Below, in pieces: positions 44,766 to 55,000 of a stretch of 64,000 bases of DNA. The notes beneath the pieces are model-generated. The model was given only the letters and a program-made list of their open reading frames with translations, searched no databases and was not told the origin of the DNA. Each line of letters begins with the position of its first letter. The stretch's first letter is position 1. Position numbers and translations under genes: made by a program. Source of the DNA: Streptomyces caniferus (lineage in GTDB: Bacteria; Actinomycetota; Actinomycetes; Streptomycetales; Streptomycetaceae); assembly GCF_009811555.1 (NCBI RefSeq), contig NZ_BLIN01000005.1, positions 1,435,501 to 1,499,500 of the forward strand. The letters run 5' to 3'.

Positions 44766-47701
44766 CCTTCAACGAGGCGAACACGGTCCGCGACTTCGTC
44801 CGGGATCTGGTGGAGTCGGTCGATGTGCGGTTCGTATCGGGGAGTCGTCTGCCTCGGCGCACCGATGAGGTGTTGCTGGAGCAGCAGGTGCGGGAGGCGT
44901 TAATCCGCCTCAACCCGGCTATCGAGGCGGATCCGCGTCTCGCCGATGAGGTCATCTACCGGCTGCGCGCGATTCTTGTCTCCGCGCGGAACACACCGAA
45001 CCCGGTAGTGGCGAACGAAGAGTTCGCGACATGGCTCACAGGGCAGAAGTCGATGCCGTTCGGGCCCGATGGTGAACACGTGACCGTCAAACTGATCGAC
45101 TTCGATCATCCCGGCCAGCACAGTGCGAACAAATGGATCGTCTCCACCGAGGTGTCCTACGGGGTCGGCCGGCTGGAGCGGCGCTTCGACCTTGTGATCT
45201 GGTGCAACGGCTTCCCGTTGGTCGTGGGTGAGGCGAAATCTCCGGTGCGGTCGGCGTACTCCTGGATCGACGCGGCCGCACAGGTCAAGGAGGACTACGA
45301 GGCCAACCTGCCGGCGTTCTTCGTGCCGAACGTGCTCAATTTCGCCACCGAGGGCAAGGACTTCCGCTACGGGTCGGTCGGGATGCCGGTCGAGATGTGG
45401 GGGCCGTGGCGGGCGGACGAGTCCGGTGACGACCACACGCCGGTGAAGGTGGGCCTCGCGGCGGTCAAGGAGGCGGTCGAGGGCGTTCTGGATCCGGATG
45501 CGATCTTGGACTTCCTGCGGTTCTTCACGCTGTTCGCGACCGACAAAAAGCACCGCAAGATCAAAGTGATCGCGCGTTTCCAGCAGTTGCAGGCGACTAA
45601 CCTGATCGTGGAGCGGGTGCTGCACGGGCGGATCAAGCAGGGGCTGATCTGGCACTTCCAGGGGTCGGGGAAGTCGCTGCTGATGGTGTTCACCGCGCAG
45701 AAGCTGCGCGCGATGGCGGGACTGACCTCGCCGACAGTGATCATCGTCGTTGACCGGATCGACCTGGACACCCAGATCACCGCGACGTTCAACGCCTCCG
45801 ACGTACCGAACCTGGTCTCCACGGAGTCCCGCAAAGAGCTACAGGAGCTCCTGACTGCCGGGGCACGGAAGACCATCATCACCACGATCCACAAGTTCGG
45901 CGAAGCACCCGGTGTGCTGGACGCGCGCGACAAGATCATCGTGATGGTCGATGAGGCCCACCGCTCCCAGGAGGGCGACTACGGCCGCAAGATGCGCGAG
46001 GCGCTGCCCAACGCGTTCCTGTTTGGGCTGACCGGAACACCGATCAACAAGCGCGACCGCAACACGTTCATGTGGTTCGGCTCCGAGGCCGACGAGCACG
46101 GGTATCTCTCGCGCTACTCCTTCTCCGACTCCATCCGCGACGGCGCCACCCTCCCGCTGCACTTCGAACCACGCCTCTCGGAGATCCACCTTGACGAGGA
46201 GGCGATCGTCGCGGCCTTCGACGAACTCGCCGACCGCCACGGGCTCACCGAGGAGGACCGCACCACTCTGTCTAAGAATGCTGCCTCCCTGGAGGCGCTG
46301 ATCAAGGCCCGCGACCGGGTCCGCAAGATCGCCGCCGACATCGCCGAGCACTTCACCACGAAGGTCGAACCTCAGGGATTCAAGGCGCAGGTCGTGGTCT
46401 ACGACAAGGCCACCTGCGTGGCGTACAAGGAACAGCTTGACCGCCTCCTCGGCCCGGACGTGTCCACGATCGTGATGTCCACCAGTCGCGGTGACAAGCC
46501 GGCATGGAAGCAGTGGACGCCCGGTCGAGAGGAGCTGGAGCGGATCACCGCCCGCTTCAACGACTCAGCCGACCCCTTGAAGATCATCATTGTGACCGCG
46601 AAGCTGCTCACAGGCTTCGACGCCCCAATCCTCTACGCCCAGTACATAGACAAGCCCTTGCGCGAGCACACCCTGCTCCAGGCAATCTGCCGCACGAATC
46701 GGGTCTATCCGCCCGCGAAGACCCACGGCCTGATAGTTGACTATCTCGGCATCTTCGACAATGTCGCCAGGGCTTTCGCGTTCGACGACAAGTCCGTCCA
46801 GCAGGTCATCTCCAACATCGCTGTACTCCGCGAGCAGCTAGGCCCCGCGATCGAGGCTGCTCTGGCGTTCTTCCCCGGCGTCGACCGCACCGTAGGCGGC
46901 TACGAGGGCCTGATCCAGGCACAGACCGCGATCGACTCCGACGAGTCCCGCGACGCCTTCGGAGCTGCGTACAGCGTCGTCGCCCAGCTGTGGGAGACCC
47001 TCTCCCCGGACCCGATCCTGTCCGAGCACGAGTCGCACTACCGCTGGCTGACCGACGTCTACCAGTCCGTGCAACCCACCGACGTCACCGGCCGGCTGGT
47101 CTGGCACACGCTGGGCGCCAAGACCCTCGAGCTCATAAACAAGCACGTCACGGTCGAGGTCCCCCGCACCGACCTGGAGACCATCGTCCTCGATGCGCAC
47201 ATCATCGAGGACCTGATGACCGGCAAGCGCAAGGACATCGACCCCGTCGAGGTCGAGAAGTGGATCACCGCCCGCATCTCCAAGCACGCTGGCAACCCCG
47301 CTTTCATCGAGCTCAGCCAGCGGTTGAATGCTCTGCGGGAGAAGTACGCCCACTCCCAGCAGGCATCCCTCGAGTTCCTCAAGGATCTCTTCGCGCTGGC
47401 ACGCGACACGGTCGCAGCGGAGAAGGCCGCCGCCGAGGTGCCGCGCGAGGAACGTGGCAAGGCCGCCCTGACCGAGCTCTTCGAGTCGCTCAAGGGCGAG
47501 GAGACCCCGATCATCGCCGAAAAGGTCGTCGACGAGGTCGACTCCGTCGTCCGTACCGTCCGCTTCGACGGCTGGCAGGGCACCAACGAAGGCGATCGCC
47601 TCGTCCAACAGGCCCTCCGCAGAGCGCTCTACATCAAGTTCAAGATCCGCGACCAGGACGTCTTCGGGAAGGCTTTGGGATACATCAGGGAGTACTACTA
47701 G
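44762..47701 (+). CDS. hsdR: Type I restriction endonuclease/translocase subunit, HsdR
   Basis: 979-aa R subunit. N-terminal PD-(D/E)xK nuclease: D143 in RRFDLVIW and E157-A-K159 in VGEAKSP. SF2 translocase: Walker A QGSGKS with Lys304, DEAH box D397-H400 (VMVDEAHRSQ), motif III TGTPI and later TAKLLTGFDAP and AICRTNR. C-terminal helical region is about 300 aa. It cuts DNA away from unmethylated sites after translocation. GTG at 44762 overlaps the HsdS stop by 4 nt. Full-length with all motifs, so a working system is likely. Confidence 0.95.
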   Translation: MTFNEANTVRDFVRDLVESVDVRFVSGSRLPRRTDEVLLEQQVREALIRLNPAIEADPRLADEVIYRLRAILVSARNTPNPVVANEEFATWLTGQKSMPFGPDGEHVTVKLIDFDHPGQHSANKWIVSTEVSYGVGRLERRFDLVIWCNGFPLVVGEAKSPVRSAYSWIDAAAQVKEDYEANLPAFFVPNVLNFATEGKDFRYGSVGMPVEMWGPWRADESGDDHTPVKVGLAAVKEAVEGVLDPDAILDFLRFFTLFATDKKHRKIKVIARFQQLQATNLIVERVLHGRIKQGLIWHFQGSGKSLLMVFTAQKLRAMAGLTSPTVIIVVDRIDLDTQITATFNASDVPNLVSTESRKELQELLTAGARKTIITTIHKFGEAPGVLDARDKIIVMVDEAHRSQEGDYGRKMREALPNAFLFGLTGTPINKRDRNTFMWFGSEADEHGYLSRYSFSDSIRDGATLPLHFEPRLSEIHLDEEAIVAAFDELADRHGLTEEDRTTLSKNAASLEALIKARDRVRKIAADIAEHFTTKVEPQGFKAQVVVYDKATCVAYKEQLDRLLGPDVSTIVMSTSRGDKPAWKQWTPGREELERITARFNDSADPLKIIIVTAKLLTGFDAPILYAQYIDKPLREHTLLQAICRTNRVYPPAKTHGLIVDYLGIFDNVARAFAFDDKSVQQVISNIAVLREQLGPAIEAALAFFPGVDRTVGGYEGLIQAQTAIDSDESRDAFGAAYSVVAQLWETLSPDPILSEHESHYRWLTDVYQSVQPTDVTGRLVWHTLGAKTLELINKHVTVEVPRTDLETIVLDAHIIEDLMTGKRKDIDPVEVEKWITARISKHAGNPAFIELSQRLNALREKYAHSQQASLEFLKDLFALARDTVAAEKAAAEVPREERGKAALTELFESLKGEETPIIAEKVVDEVDSVVRTVRFDGWQGTNEGDRLVQQALRRALYIKFKIRDQDVFGKALGYIREYY

Positions 47702-48305
47702 CTGCTCCTTGTCCTGGTCAGGAAGAAAGACCCATTGCCCAGGCAAACGGGGCCCGCAATGTACAGCTTTTCCAAGGCGGCTGAAACGCCCTCAAAGGCG
47801 CCTCGAAGCCGACAGCGGTGTCCACATGGTGGCGCTCGATGGCGAAACCAATGTGGGGTCTCAAGCTTCACACAGAGCGCCAGACCTCAGCGCAGCACGA
47901 ATGAAGAGCTGCCTGGCAGGAGGCCGGCCGGATCTTCATTGGGGAGGACGGCTCATTGCTGTCTCCCGACGCTGCTGTCGTCCACCGGTGTCGACATCAA
48001 GGTGGTGCCCGGTCCTCTCGGGCACCACGATTGCCGCATCACTCACGAGGCACACCTATCCGTCTTCAACGTTCTCGCCCATCCCGCAACCAAAGCCGTG
48101 GTCAAGCTCGCCCCAGGCGCCGGAACTGTCCTCTCAGCGATCGAGCTGCGGACTCAGCAGTCCGACGCTCCCGTCAGTGAAGTGCCCCGGTGCACCGGCA
48201 TTTGTACGCGGGTCAGCACAGCTGATGAACAGCCACTCACCGCATAGCCGCCGGGAGGGCAGCAGGGGCCCGGATGACGCTTATCGGCGGCCTGCGACCG
48301 CCCAA
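47702..48305. other. Region between HsdR and next gene, holding an integrase remnant
   Basis: 604 bp without an intact gene; it contains the integrase remnant listed at 47908-48135 and otherwise no recognised feature. Confidence 0.55.
47908..48135 (+). pseudogene. Third integrase remnant (C-terminal pieces)
   Basis: Pieces of a tyrosine recombinase end: AWQEAGRIFIGEDGSLLSPD (about 47908-47970) in one frame, then after a frame change and loss of the His-x-x-Arg region TLLSSTGVDIKVVPGPLGHH, ITHEAHLSVFNVLAH (about 47970-48110). The Tyr nucleophile position is not recognisable. This reads as the downstream part of an integrase of the ICE/pSAM2 style, most of which (including its start after the excisionase) has been replaced by the restriction operon. 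Confidence 0.55.
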
Positions 48306-48611
48306 CTAGAGCGGCGGATGGTCCGGCGCAGGAGAGCGAGCGACTGCGTCGTCGAGGATCTGCTCGCGCGCAGCGGTGGTCATCGCATTGATGGCAGCGG
48401 CCAGAGGAAGAAGCTCACCGGCCGGGGACGGATTCGCGAATGAGTCACCGGATTTGTCGACCATGGTGATGGCCTTCCTGATCAGGCTCATCGCTTCGGG
48501 AGTCCTGGGGATCGCGTCGGCCTTGAGGAGGTTCAGCATCGTCTCCAACGCTTCAGCCAACTCGCCGACTGCGTGCCGCAACTCGTCGGTATCGGGGAGG
48601 TCATCGTTCAT
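48306..48611 (-). CDS. Small helical hypothetical protein
   Basis: 101 aa, acidic and helical: LRHAVGELAEALETMLNLLK, then IPRTPEAMSLIRKAITMVDK, ending in AAINAMTTAAREQIL. No catalytic motif or membrane helix. ATG at 48611 chosen; an in-frame ATG at 48650 would add MLADPWDARDPWA. Leftward, opposite to the type VII cluster that follows, and convergent with the restriction operon. Unknown function. Confidence 0.55.
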   Translation of the reverse strand: MNDDLPDTDELRHAVGELAEALETMLNLLKADAIPRTPEAMSLIRKAITMVDKSGDSFANPSPAGELLPLAAAINAMTTAAREQILDDAVARSPAPDHPPL

Positions 48612-48886
48612 GGCCCAAGGATCCCGCGCATCCCACGGGTCAGCCAGCATCCCAGATCCGCGGGAGCGCACAGTCCAGACATGACTGTGCTCCAGAGGGT
48701 GGAATCTGCTGGCGGCCTGGCGGAACTTACAAACTGGCTCGGTGGTTGTCGGTGGCTGGGGGTACCGTCGTTCGGTCACGGTACTCAACGGTTGCCCAGC
48801 GGTAGACGCAGACGGGCACTGTCATGTGGGAGCGCCTCGGAGGGGTGATCTGCACGTGACTCGATGACCAAGGGTTCAGACCGTGG

Positions 48887-49201
48887 GTGAAACGATGGAC
48901 GATTAGGGCGACGGACGACGAGATGGCGCGGGATTACGACGGTCAGCTGCTGGAGTCGGTGGCAGTTAGGCGACGCAGGATGCGTGATGCGCTGCTGTTC
49001 GGCGCGCAGCGGGGGCGGCGTACGGCGGATGAGCGACTCGGGAAGGTGTTCGCGGGGATCGCTATCACCGCTGTCCTGTGCGCGGGGTGTGTCGGGTGGT
49101 CCTTCCTTCAGCACACGCTGGCGCTGCAGAAGGCTGAGCAGGAGAAGCAGCAGCGGCAGGTGCAGCAGTACGAGCAGCCGACGCGATCGGCGAAGCCCTA
49201 G
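48887..49201 (+). CDS. Small membrane protein at head of type VII secretion locus
   Basis: 104 aa: basic cytoplasmic N-terminus (VRRRRMRDALLFGAQRGRRT), one membrane helix (VFAGIAITAVLCAGCVGWSF, about residues 54-73) and an exported Gln/Glu-rich coiled-coil-like tail (LQKAEQEKQQRQVQQYEQ). I have seen such proteins beside Streptomyces EccD genes. GTG at 48887. It lies 172 bp before EccD in the same direction; likely an accessory part of the secretion machinery. Confidence 0.65.
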   Translation: MKRWTIRATDDEMARDYDGQLLESVAVRRRRMRDALLFGAQRGRRTADERLGKVFAGIAITAVLCAGCVGWSFLQHTLALQKAEQEKQQRQVQQYEQPTRSAKP

Positions 49202-49373
49202 AAGCCCACAGATGAGATTCGGACAGAGTTTGCAGATCTCCCGGGAGATACGCGAAGAGCTCCCCGTGTCGGGAGAAGTGTTCCTTGGCACAGGACGGAA
49301 TGGAAGTCGGACGCACAGGCATGTCCAGTTCGGCCCAGGGGTGGGTCAACACCGCGATGATAGGTTCCCGTAA

Positions 49374-50729
49374 GTGGTGAGCAGAGCAACGACTTCTCAG
49401 GCGCAACTGAGCCGAGTGACCTTGGTCGGCGAACGACGCCGGGCGGATGTCGTCCTGCGCTCCGATACGCCCGTAGGGCAGTTGATTCCGGATGTCCTGC
49501 AGCTGTTGGACGACCGGCCCGCATCGCGCCCGATGACACGGCAGTTGATGACACCCGATGGCTCCGTCCTGCCGCACGACACCACACTGGCATCGGCCGG
49601 TATAGCCGACGGCACCGTGCTCCAGCTCGTCACGACGCACTCTGCGCGGCCCGCCCCCGTAGTGCACGACGTCACCGACCAGGTGGCTGACGACCTCGAC
49701 CTGCGGGCTTGGCGCTGGCGTCCCGTCGCCCGCCGGGCCAGCGCGGGTGCAGCGACCGTAGCCTTCGCAGTGATCGCCGCGCTGCTCGCCCGTCGTGAGT
49801 TCCCGCTAGGCGCCCTGGTCGGTGTTCTCTCGGCCATCACACTCGTCCTCCTGACGGCCGGTGCGCTCGTCGCCAGGATCGGACGAGGAAACCGGGGGCT
49901 GGCGACCGCGCTCCTGGTCTCCTCCGGCGGGCTTGGCGTTCTCACCGCGTGGACGGCCGCCGACGCCTACGGCTGGCCGGGTACCGCGCGGCTCGCTGCG
50001 GTGGCGGGTGCGCTGGTCTTGACGCTGGTGTTCCTCGGCTACTTCTCGCCACTTGGCAGGAGCGGGCTCGTTGGCGCCGTCACGACGGCTACGATCGCCG
50101 CTGTGTGGGAAGGGGTTGCCGCCGTTCAGGGTGACCCTGCCCGGCTCGGTGCCGTCATGGGGGTCTTCTCGCTGGTGGTGCTCGGGCTGCTACCGCGCCT
50201 GGCTCTGATGGCGTCGGGACTTACCGCGCTCGATGACCGGCGCTCGGGCGGTATCTCTGTCACCCGTCACCAGGTGGGTACCGCGCTGGCGGGGACCCAT
50301 CGCGGCCTGGCACTTTCGACGATCGTCACCGCAGTCTCGACATCCTCGGCAGGCTGGCTGCTCACCCTGGCCGAAAAGCCGACCGTGTGGACCGTGACGC
50401 TGGCATCGCTCATCGTGGTAGTGCTTGCGTCGAGGGCGCGAGCTTTCCCGCTGATCGCTGAGGTTGTTGCGCTCTTCGTCGCCGCGTCGTGTCTCGTGGT
50501 GCGTCTGGTGATGGTGTGGATGGAACATGCAGGCCGTGCCGGGCCACTGGCCGTGGTGTGTGTGGCTGCGGTACTGCCGCTGGTCGTTTTGGCGGTGCAG
50601 GTGCCCGAGCATGTGCAGGTGCGGCTGCGACGCATAGGCGACTTGATCGAGTCCATTGGCATGGTGGGGCTCTTCCCCTTGGCCTTCGGTGTGTTCGGGG
50701 TGTACGGGCAACTGCTCAACCAGTTCTGA
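49374..50729 (+). CDS. eccD: Type VII secretion integral membrane protein EccD
   Basis: 451 aa. An N-terminal ubiquitin-like (YukD) domain of about 85 aa (LSRVTLVGERRRADVVLRSD, LMTPDGSVLPHDTTLASAGI) is followed by an acidic linker and about 11 hydrophobic helices. Family length and layout match EccD, the membrane pore scaffold of the ESX/T7 secretion machine that contacts EccC and EccB. Start is GTG at 49374 or 49377. It heads the core of the locus, followed closely by the MinD-like ATPase (53 bp) and EccC. Confidence 0.93.
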   Translation: MVSRATTSQAQLSRVTLVGERRRADVVLRSDTPVGQLIPDVLQLLDDRPASRPMTRQLMTPDGSVLPHDTTLASAGIADGTVLQLVTTHSARPAPVVHDVTDQVADDLDLRAWRWRPVARRASAGAATVAFAVIAALLARREFPLGALVGVLSAITLVLLTAGALVARIGRGNRGLATALLVSSGGLGVLTAWTAADAYGWPGTARLAAVAGALVLTLVFLGYFSPLGRSGLVGAVTTATIAAVWEGVAAVQGDPARLGAVMGVFSLVVLGLLPRLALMASGLTALDDRRSGGISVTRHQVGTALAGTHRGLALSTIVTAVSTSSAGWLLTLAEKPTVWTVTLASLIVVVLASRARAFPLIAEVVALFVAASCLVVRLVMVWMEHAGRAGPLAVVCVAAVLPLVVLAVQVPEHVQVRLRRIGDLIESIGMVGLFPLAFGVFGVYGQLLNQF

Positions 50730-50781
50730 ATCGACGTGCAGGCGCTCCGGGCGGGGCAGCAGGGTGGGGTGAACGGTAGGC

Positions 50782-52023
50782 ATGCCGAACGGCGACGGCT
50801 GGCAGGGTGACGTGCTGCGCGACCTGAGAAGCGGTGCCCAGCAAAGTGAGGGTGCGCAGGGACCCAGCGGGCAGGCGTACTGCGCTTCCGCGCCGGGTCC
50901 GGACCTGCCGTCGCAGAGTGCCCAGCCGGCAGACCTCGCCCCTCGGGATGGTGCGGCCCGGCAAGCCGGCTACCCATACCAGGGGCAGGAGCAGCAGGCG
51001 AGCGCTCAGGGCGGCTGGCCGCAGCGGGCCGAGCACCGGGAACAGAGGCAACAGGCACCGGCCGCATACGCCCCAGGCCCCCCACCCCAAAGTGCCTCCA
51101 GCTCCCAGCCCGCACAGGACAAGGGCCTGGCCGACGCGGTGCGCTGCAAGCCGCAGCACGGTGAGTCCTTCGCCGCGCGTGCCGTACGCGCTCTGCGTCG
51201 TACGCTCTCGTCGTCTGCCGCACGGGAGGTTGCTGAGATCACCCGCACGGCACAGGTGCTCCAGCAGCCCGTGACGACCGGCCGGCAGATCGCCGTCACC
51301 TCGATCCGGGGTGGATCCGGCAAGTCGACCGTCGCCGCGCTGCTCGGGACCACGTACGCGCACTACCGGCAGGACCCGGTCCTTTTCCTGGAGGCCGACC
51401 CGGCGCTTGGCTCGCTGCCGCTGCGGCTCGGCGCTGAGGCGCTGCGCTGGACAACCAGCGATATCGCGGACCTCGTCCAGCCGAACATGTCACTGCTCGA
51501 CGTCACCGGCTATCTCGTCCAGCTACCCAACAATGCCTGGCTGCTGCCGGCCAGCCAGGGCCAGATCGGTGTGATGCTGGACAGCCGGGCGTACGAGCGG
51601 GTCGTCGTGGCACTGCGTCGCTACTTCGGTGTGATGGTCATCGACTGTGAGACGTTGCCCGCCGAAGTCGGCCGGGTCGCACTGGCTGCCGCGCATGGCC
51701 GTGTTCTGACCACACCTGCCACGCCGGAGGGCATCCTCAGTACGTATTCGGTGCTGCAGTGGATGCAGGGGCTGCCGCGGCATGTGATGGCTGGGACGGT
51801 TGTCGTGCTGACCGAATTGGTGCCCCATTCAGGGCTCGATCTGGATGAGGCCGTCCAGATGCTCAGGTCCACCGGGGTGAGCGTTCAGTTTCTGCCGTAT
51901 GACCGGCACTTGGCGGCCAGCGGTCGGATCCATACCGAACTGCTGGCTCCCCCGACCAGGGAAGCCGTCGCTCGCCTTGCCGCGGACGTCTTCCAGCTCT
52001 CCCTCTCCCAGCAGCGTCACTGA
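50782..52023 (+). CDS. MinD/ParA-like ATPase of T7SS (EspI-type)
   Basis: 413 aa: a 115-residue Gln/Pro/Ala-rich disordered N-terminus, then a deviant-Walker P-loop ATPase. Walker A is RGGSGKST (Lys181), followed by VLFLEADPALGSLPLRL and the switch/Walker B VMVIDCETLPAEVGRVAL. This layout matches EspI-type proteins of ESX loci, thought to regulate secretion by ATP state. Lacks the second signature lysine of MinD membrane targeting; no amphipathic tail seen. Second gene of the operon, 37 bp before EccC. Confidence 0.88.
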   Translation: MPNGDGWQGDVLRDLRSGAQQSEGAQGPSGQAYCASAPGPDLPSQSAQPADLAPRDGAARQAGYPYQGQEQQASAQGGWPQRAEHREQRQQAPAAYAPGPPPQSASSSQPAQDKGLADAVRCKPQHGESFAARAVRALRRTLSSSAAREVAEITRTAQVLQQPVTTGRQIAVTSIRGGSGKSTVAALLGTTYAHYRQDPVLFLEADPALGSLPLRLGAEALRWTTSDIADLVQPNMSLLDVTGYLVQLPNNAWLLPASQGQIGVMLDSRAYERVVVALRRYFGVMVIDCETLPAEVGRVALAAAHGRVLTTPATPEGILSTYSVLQWMQGLPRHVMAGTVVVLTELVPHSGLDLDEAVQMLRSTGVSVQFLPYDRHLAASGRIHTELLAPPTREAVARLAADVFQLSLSQQRH

Positions 52024-52059
52024 CAGATGCCGAAGCCCGATCGTGAATGACGGACGACG

Positions 52060-55000
52060 ATGAGTACCCGACTGATACACCGCCCGGCCAGGACCACCCG
52101 CCCCCCGGCCGCCTCCGAGGCGCGCATCATCGAGGCCCCGCCCAATCTCCCTGAGGGTAAGGCGGGCAATATCGCGATGTCGCTGCTGCCCGTCGCCGGT
52201 GTGATGTCGTCCGTGGTGATGATGACGGTCGTGCGCAACAGTCAGTTCGCCGGGCTCGGCGCGATCATTCTCGTCGTCACTGTCATCGGCTCCGTCGCGC
52301 TCGTCTTCTCGCAGCGCGGCAAGGCCCAGCGCACCCGCCGTACCCAGCGCGAGGCGTATCTCGCCTATCTGGAGGACCTGCGCGAGGAGCTCTCCAACCA
52401 GGAGCGCGAGCGACGCGAACGCGCCGAGGTCCTCAACCCGCCGCCGGCTGCCCTCTACGACATCGTGCGCGATCCGGCCCGCCTGTGGGAGCGCCGCCGC
52501 GTCGACGGCGACTTCCTGCACGTGCGCGTCGGCACCGGTGAGATGCCCGTACGCGATCTGGAGATCGCTCAACAGGGTTCATCGGTCCTCACCCCGCCCG
52601 ACCGCTTCATGCTCAACGAGGCGTCGGCGCTGATGGGCCGCTTCCGCACCGGCACCGAACTCCCCCTCACCGTCCCGCTCGACCGCGTCGGCGACATCAG
52701 CGTCATCGGCCCCCGCGAAGACTGCCTGCGCCTCGCGCGCGCCCTGCTCGTCCAGACCGCTGCCCTGCACGCCCCCGACGACGTGGCGATGGCACTCGCC
52801 GTGCCTGGCGACCGGCTCGCCGACTGGGAGTGGGCCAAGTGGCTGCCGCACCTGCTCGACACCGAGCAGTACGACGGCCCGGTCGCCGCGCGCCGAATCG
52901 CACCCTCCGCACCCCAACTCACCCGGTTGCTCGGCGCCGAACTGCGTCGCCGCGCCTCCTATGCGGCCGAGGTCCGCCGCGGCCTCTCCGGCGATGACGC
53001 CCTGTCCATGACCTCCCGGCTGCTCGTCATCGCCGACGAACACGGCGAAGACGCCGTCGACCTGCCGCGTCCCGACGAAGCGGTCGGCCTGCGGGAGATG
53101 GGCGTCACCGTCCTGCACCTGCTGGAGCAGCGGGTCCAGGAGCCCGGACACGTCGGCGTCCGCATCACCGTCGACGGCGATCAGGTGATCATCGAGGACC
53201 TGCGCGGGCAGCAGCCGGTCGGCTCCCACGGCACCGTGGACGAGGCCGGTATCCCCTTCGCCGAGGGCCTGGCCCGGATGCTCGCGCCACTGCGCCTGTC
53301 CGCCGAATCGCTCACCGACGCACCCTTGACTGGGCCCGTCGACTTCGCCGACCTGCTCGGCATCGACGACATGGCGCACCTCGACCTCTCGCACCTGTGG
53401 GCCCCACGCGGCGAACGTGCCTTCCTGCGCGTACCCATCGGCATCAACGACGCCCACGAGCCGGTGCTCCTGGACCTCAAGGAGTCCTCCGAGCTCGGCA
53501 TGGGCCCGCACGGCCTCTGCGTCGGCGCCACCGGCTCCGGGAAGTCGGAACTCCTGCGCACCCTCGTCCTCGCCCTGGTGGCCACCCACCCGCCGGAGGA
53601 CCTCGCCCTCGTCCTCGTCGACTACAAGGGCGGTGCGACCTTCGCCCCGTTCGCGGACCTGCCGCACGTCGCCGGTGTCATCACCAACCTGGAGAACCAG
53701 GCCGGCCTCGTCGAACGCGTCCACGCCTCGCTCGCCGGCGAGGTCAAGCGCCGCCAGCAGGTCCTCAAAGACGCGGGCAACATCGCCGACATCGGCGACT
53801 ACGCCGCGCTGCGCGCCCACCAGCGGCCCGACCTGGACCCGCTGCCGCACCTTTTCGTCGTCATCGACGAGTTCGGCGAACTGCTCACCGCCAAGCCGGA
53901 CTTCATCGACCTGTTCCTGTCCATCGGCCGCATCGGCCGCTCCATAGGGGTGCACCTGCTGCTGTCCAGCCAGCGCATCGAGGGCGGCAAGCTCAAGGGT
54001 CTGGACACCTACCTCTCGTACCGGCTCGGCCTGCGCACTTTCTCCGCCGACGAATCCCGTACGGTCCTGGACACCACGGACGCCTTCCACCTCCCGCCGC
54101 TGCCCGGATTCGGCTACCTGAAGGTCGACACCAGCCACTACGACCGTTTCAAGGCGAGCTATGTTTCGGGCGCCTACCGCGGCCCCGTGCAGCGCGGGGA
54201 GGAAGAGGACACCGGGCCCCTCGCCCTGCCCTATGAGACCTTCAACTCCACGGCCGGAGCGGAGGACGCGAGCTCGCCGGAGCAGCCGGTGCGCCGCCGC
54301 GAGATGGGACCGACCGAGCTGGGCGTCATGGTCGAGCAGCTGGCGAACGCCGCCGGTCCGGTGCGCCGCATCTGGCTGCCGCCCCTACCTGATGCAATCA
54401 CCCTGGACAGGGTCGCCGGACCCCTGGATGTCGGCACACGCGGTATGCAGCTCGCGGGGCGCCGCGCCCCGCTGGAGGTACCTCTCGGTCTGCTCGACGA
54501 TCCGGCCAGACAGTGGCAAGGCCAGTGGTACCTGGACCTCACCATGGCGGGTGGCCACGCTGCCGTCATCGGCGGCCCGCAGTCCGGCAAGACCACGCTC
54601 CTGCGCACCCTCGTCCTCTCATTGGCGCTTACCCACACCCCGCAGGAGGTCGGCGTCTACGGTCTCGACTTGGTCGGCGGCGGCCTGGCGGCTCTGTCGG
54701 GCCTGCCTCACGTCGGTGGTGTCGCAGGTCGCGTCGACCGTGAGCGGGTGGCCCGCACCGTCGACGAGGTGCGAACGATGCTCGCGGCCAGGGAGGAGCT
54801 CTTCCGCGAGCACGGCATCGACTCCGTCGAGCAACTGCGCGACCTGCACGCGGCGGGCCGGCTGCCCCAGCTGGCCTCCGCCGACGTCGTCCTCGTCATC
54901 GACGGCTTCGGCGCGCTGCGCGACGACTTCGAAGAGCTGGAGGACGCCGTCGCCGACATCCTCCAACGCGGCGGCGGTTACGGCATCCACGTCGTTGCGG

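Noticed and set aside
48776..48886. Promoter of the T7SS cluster
   Set aside because: No -35/-10 pair with acceptable spacing could be fixed in the gap.
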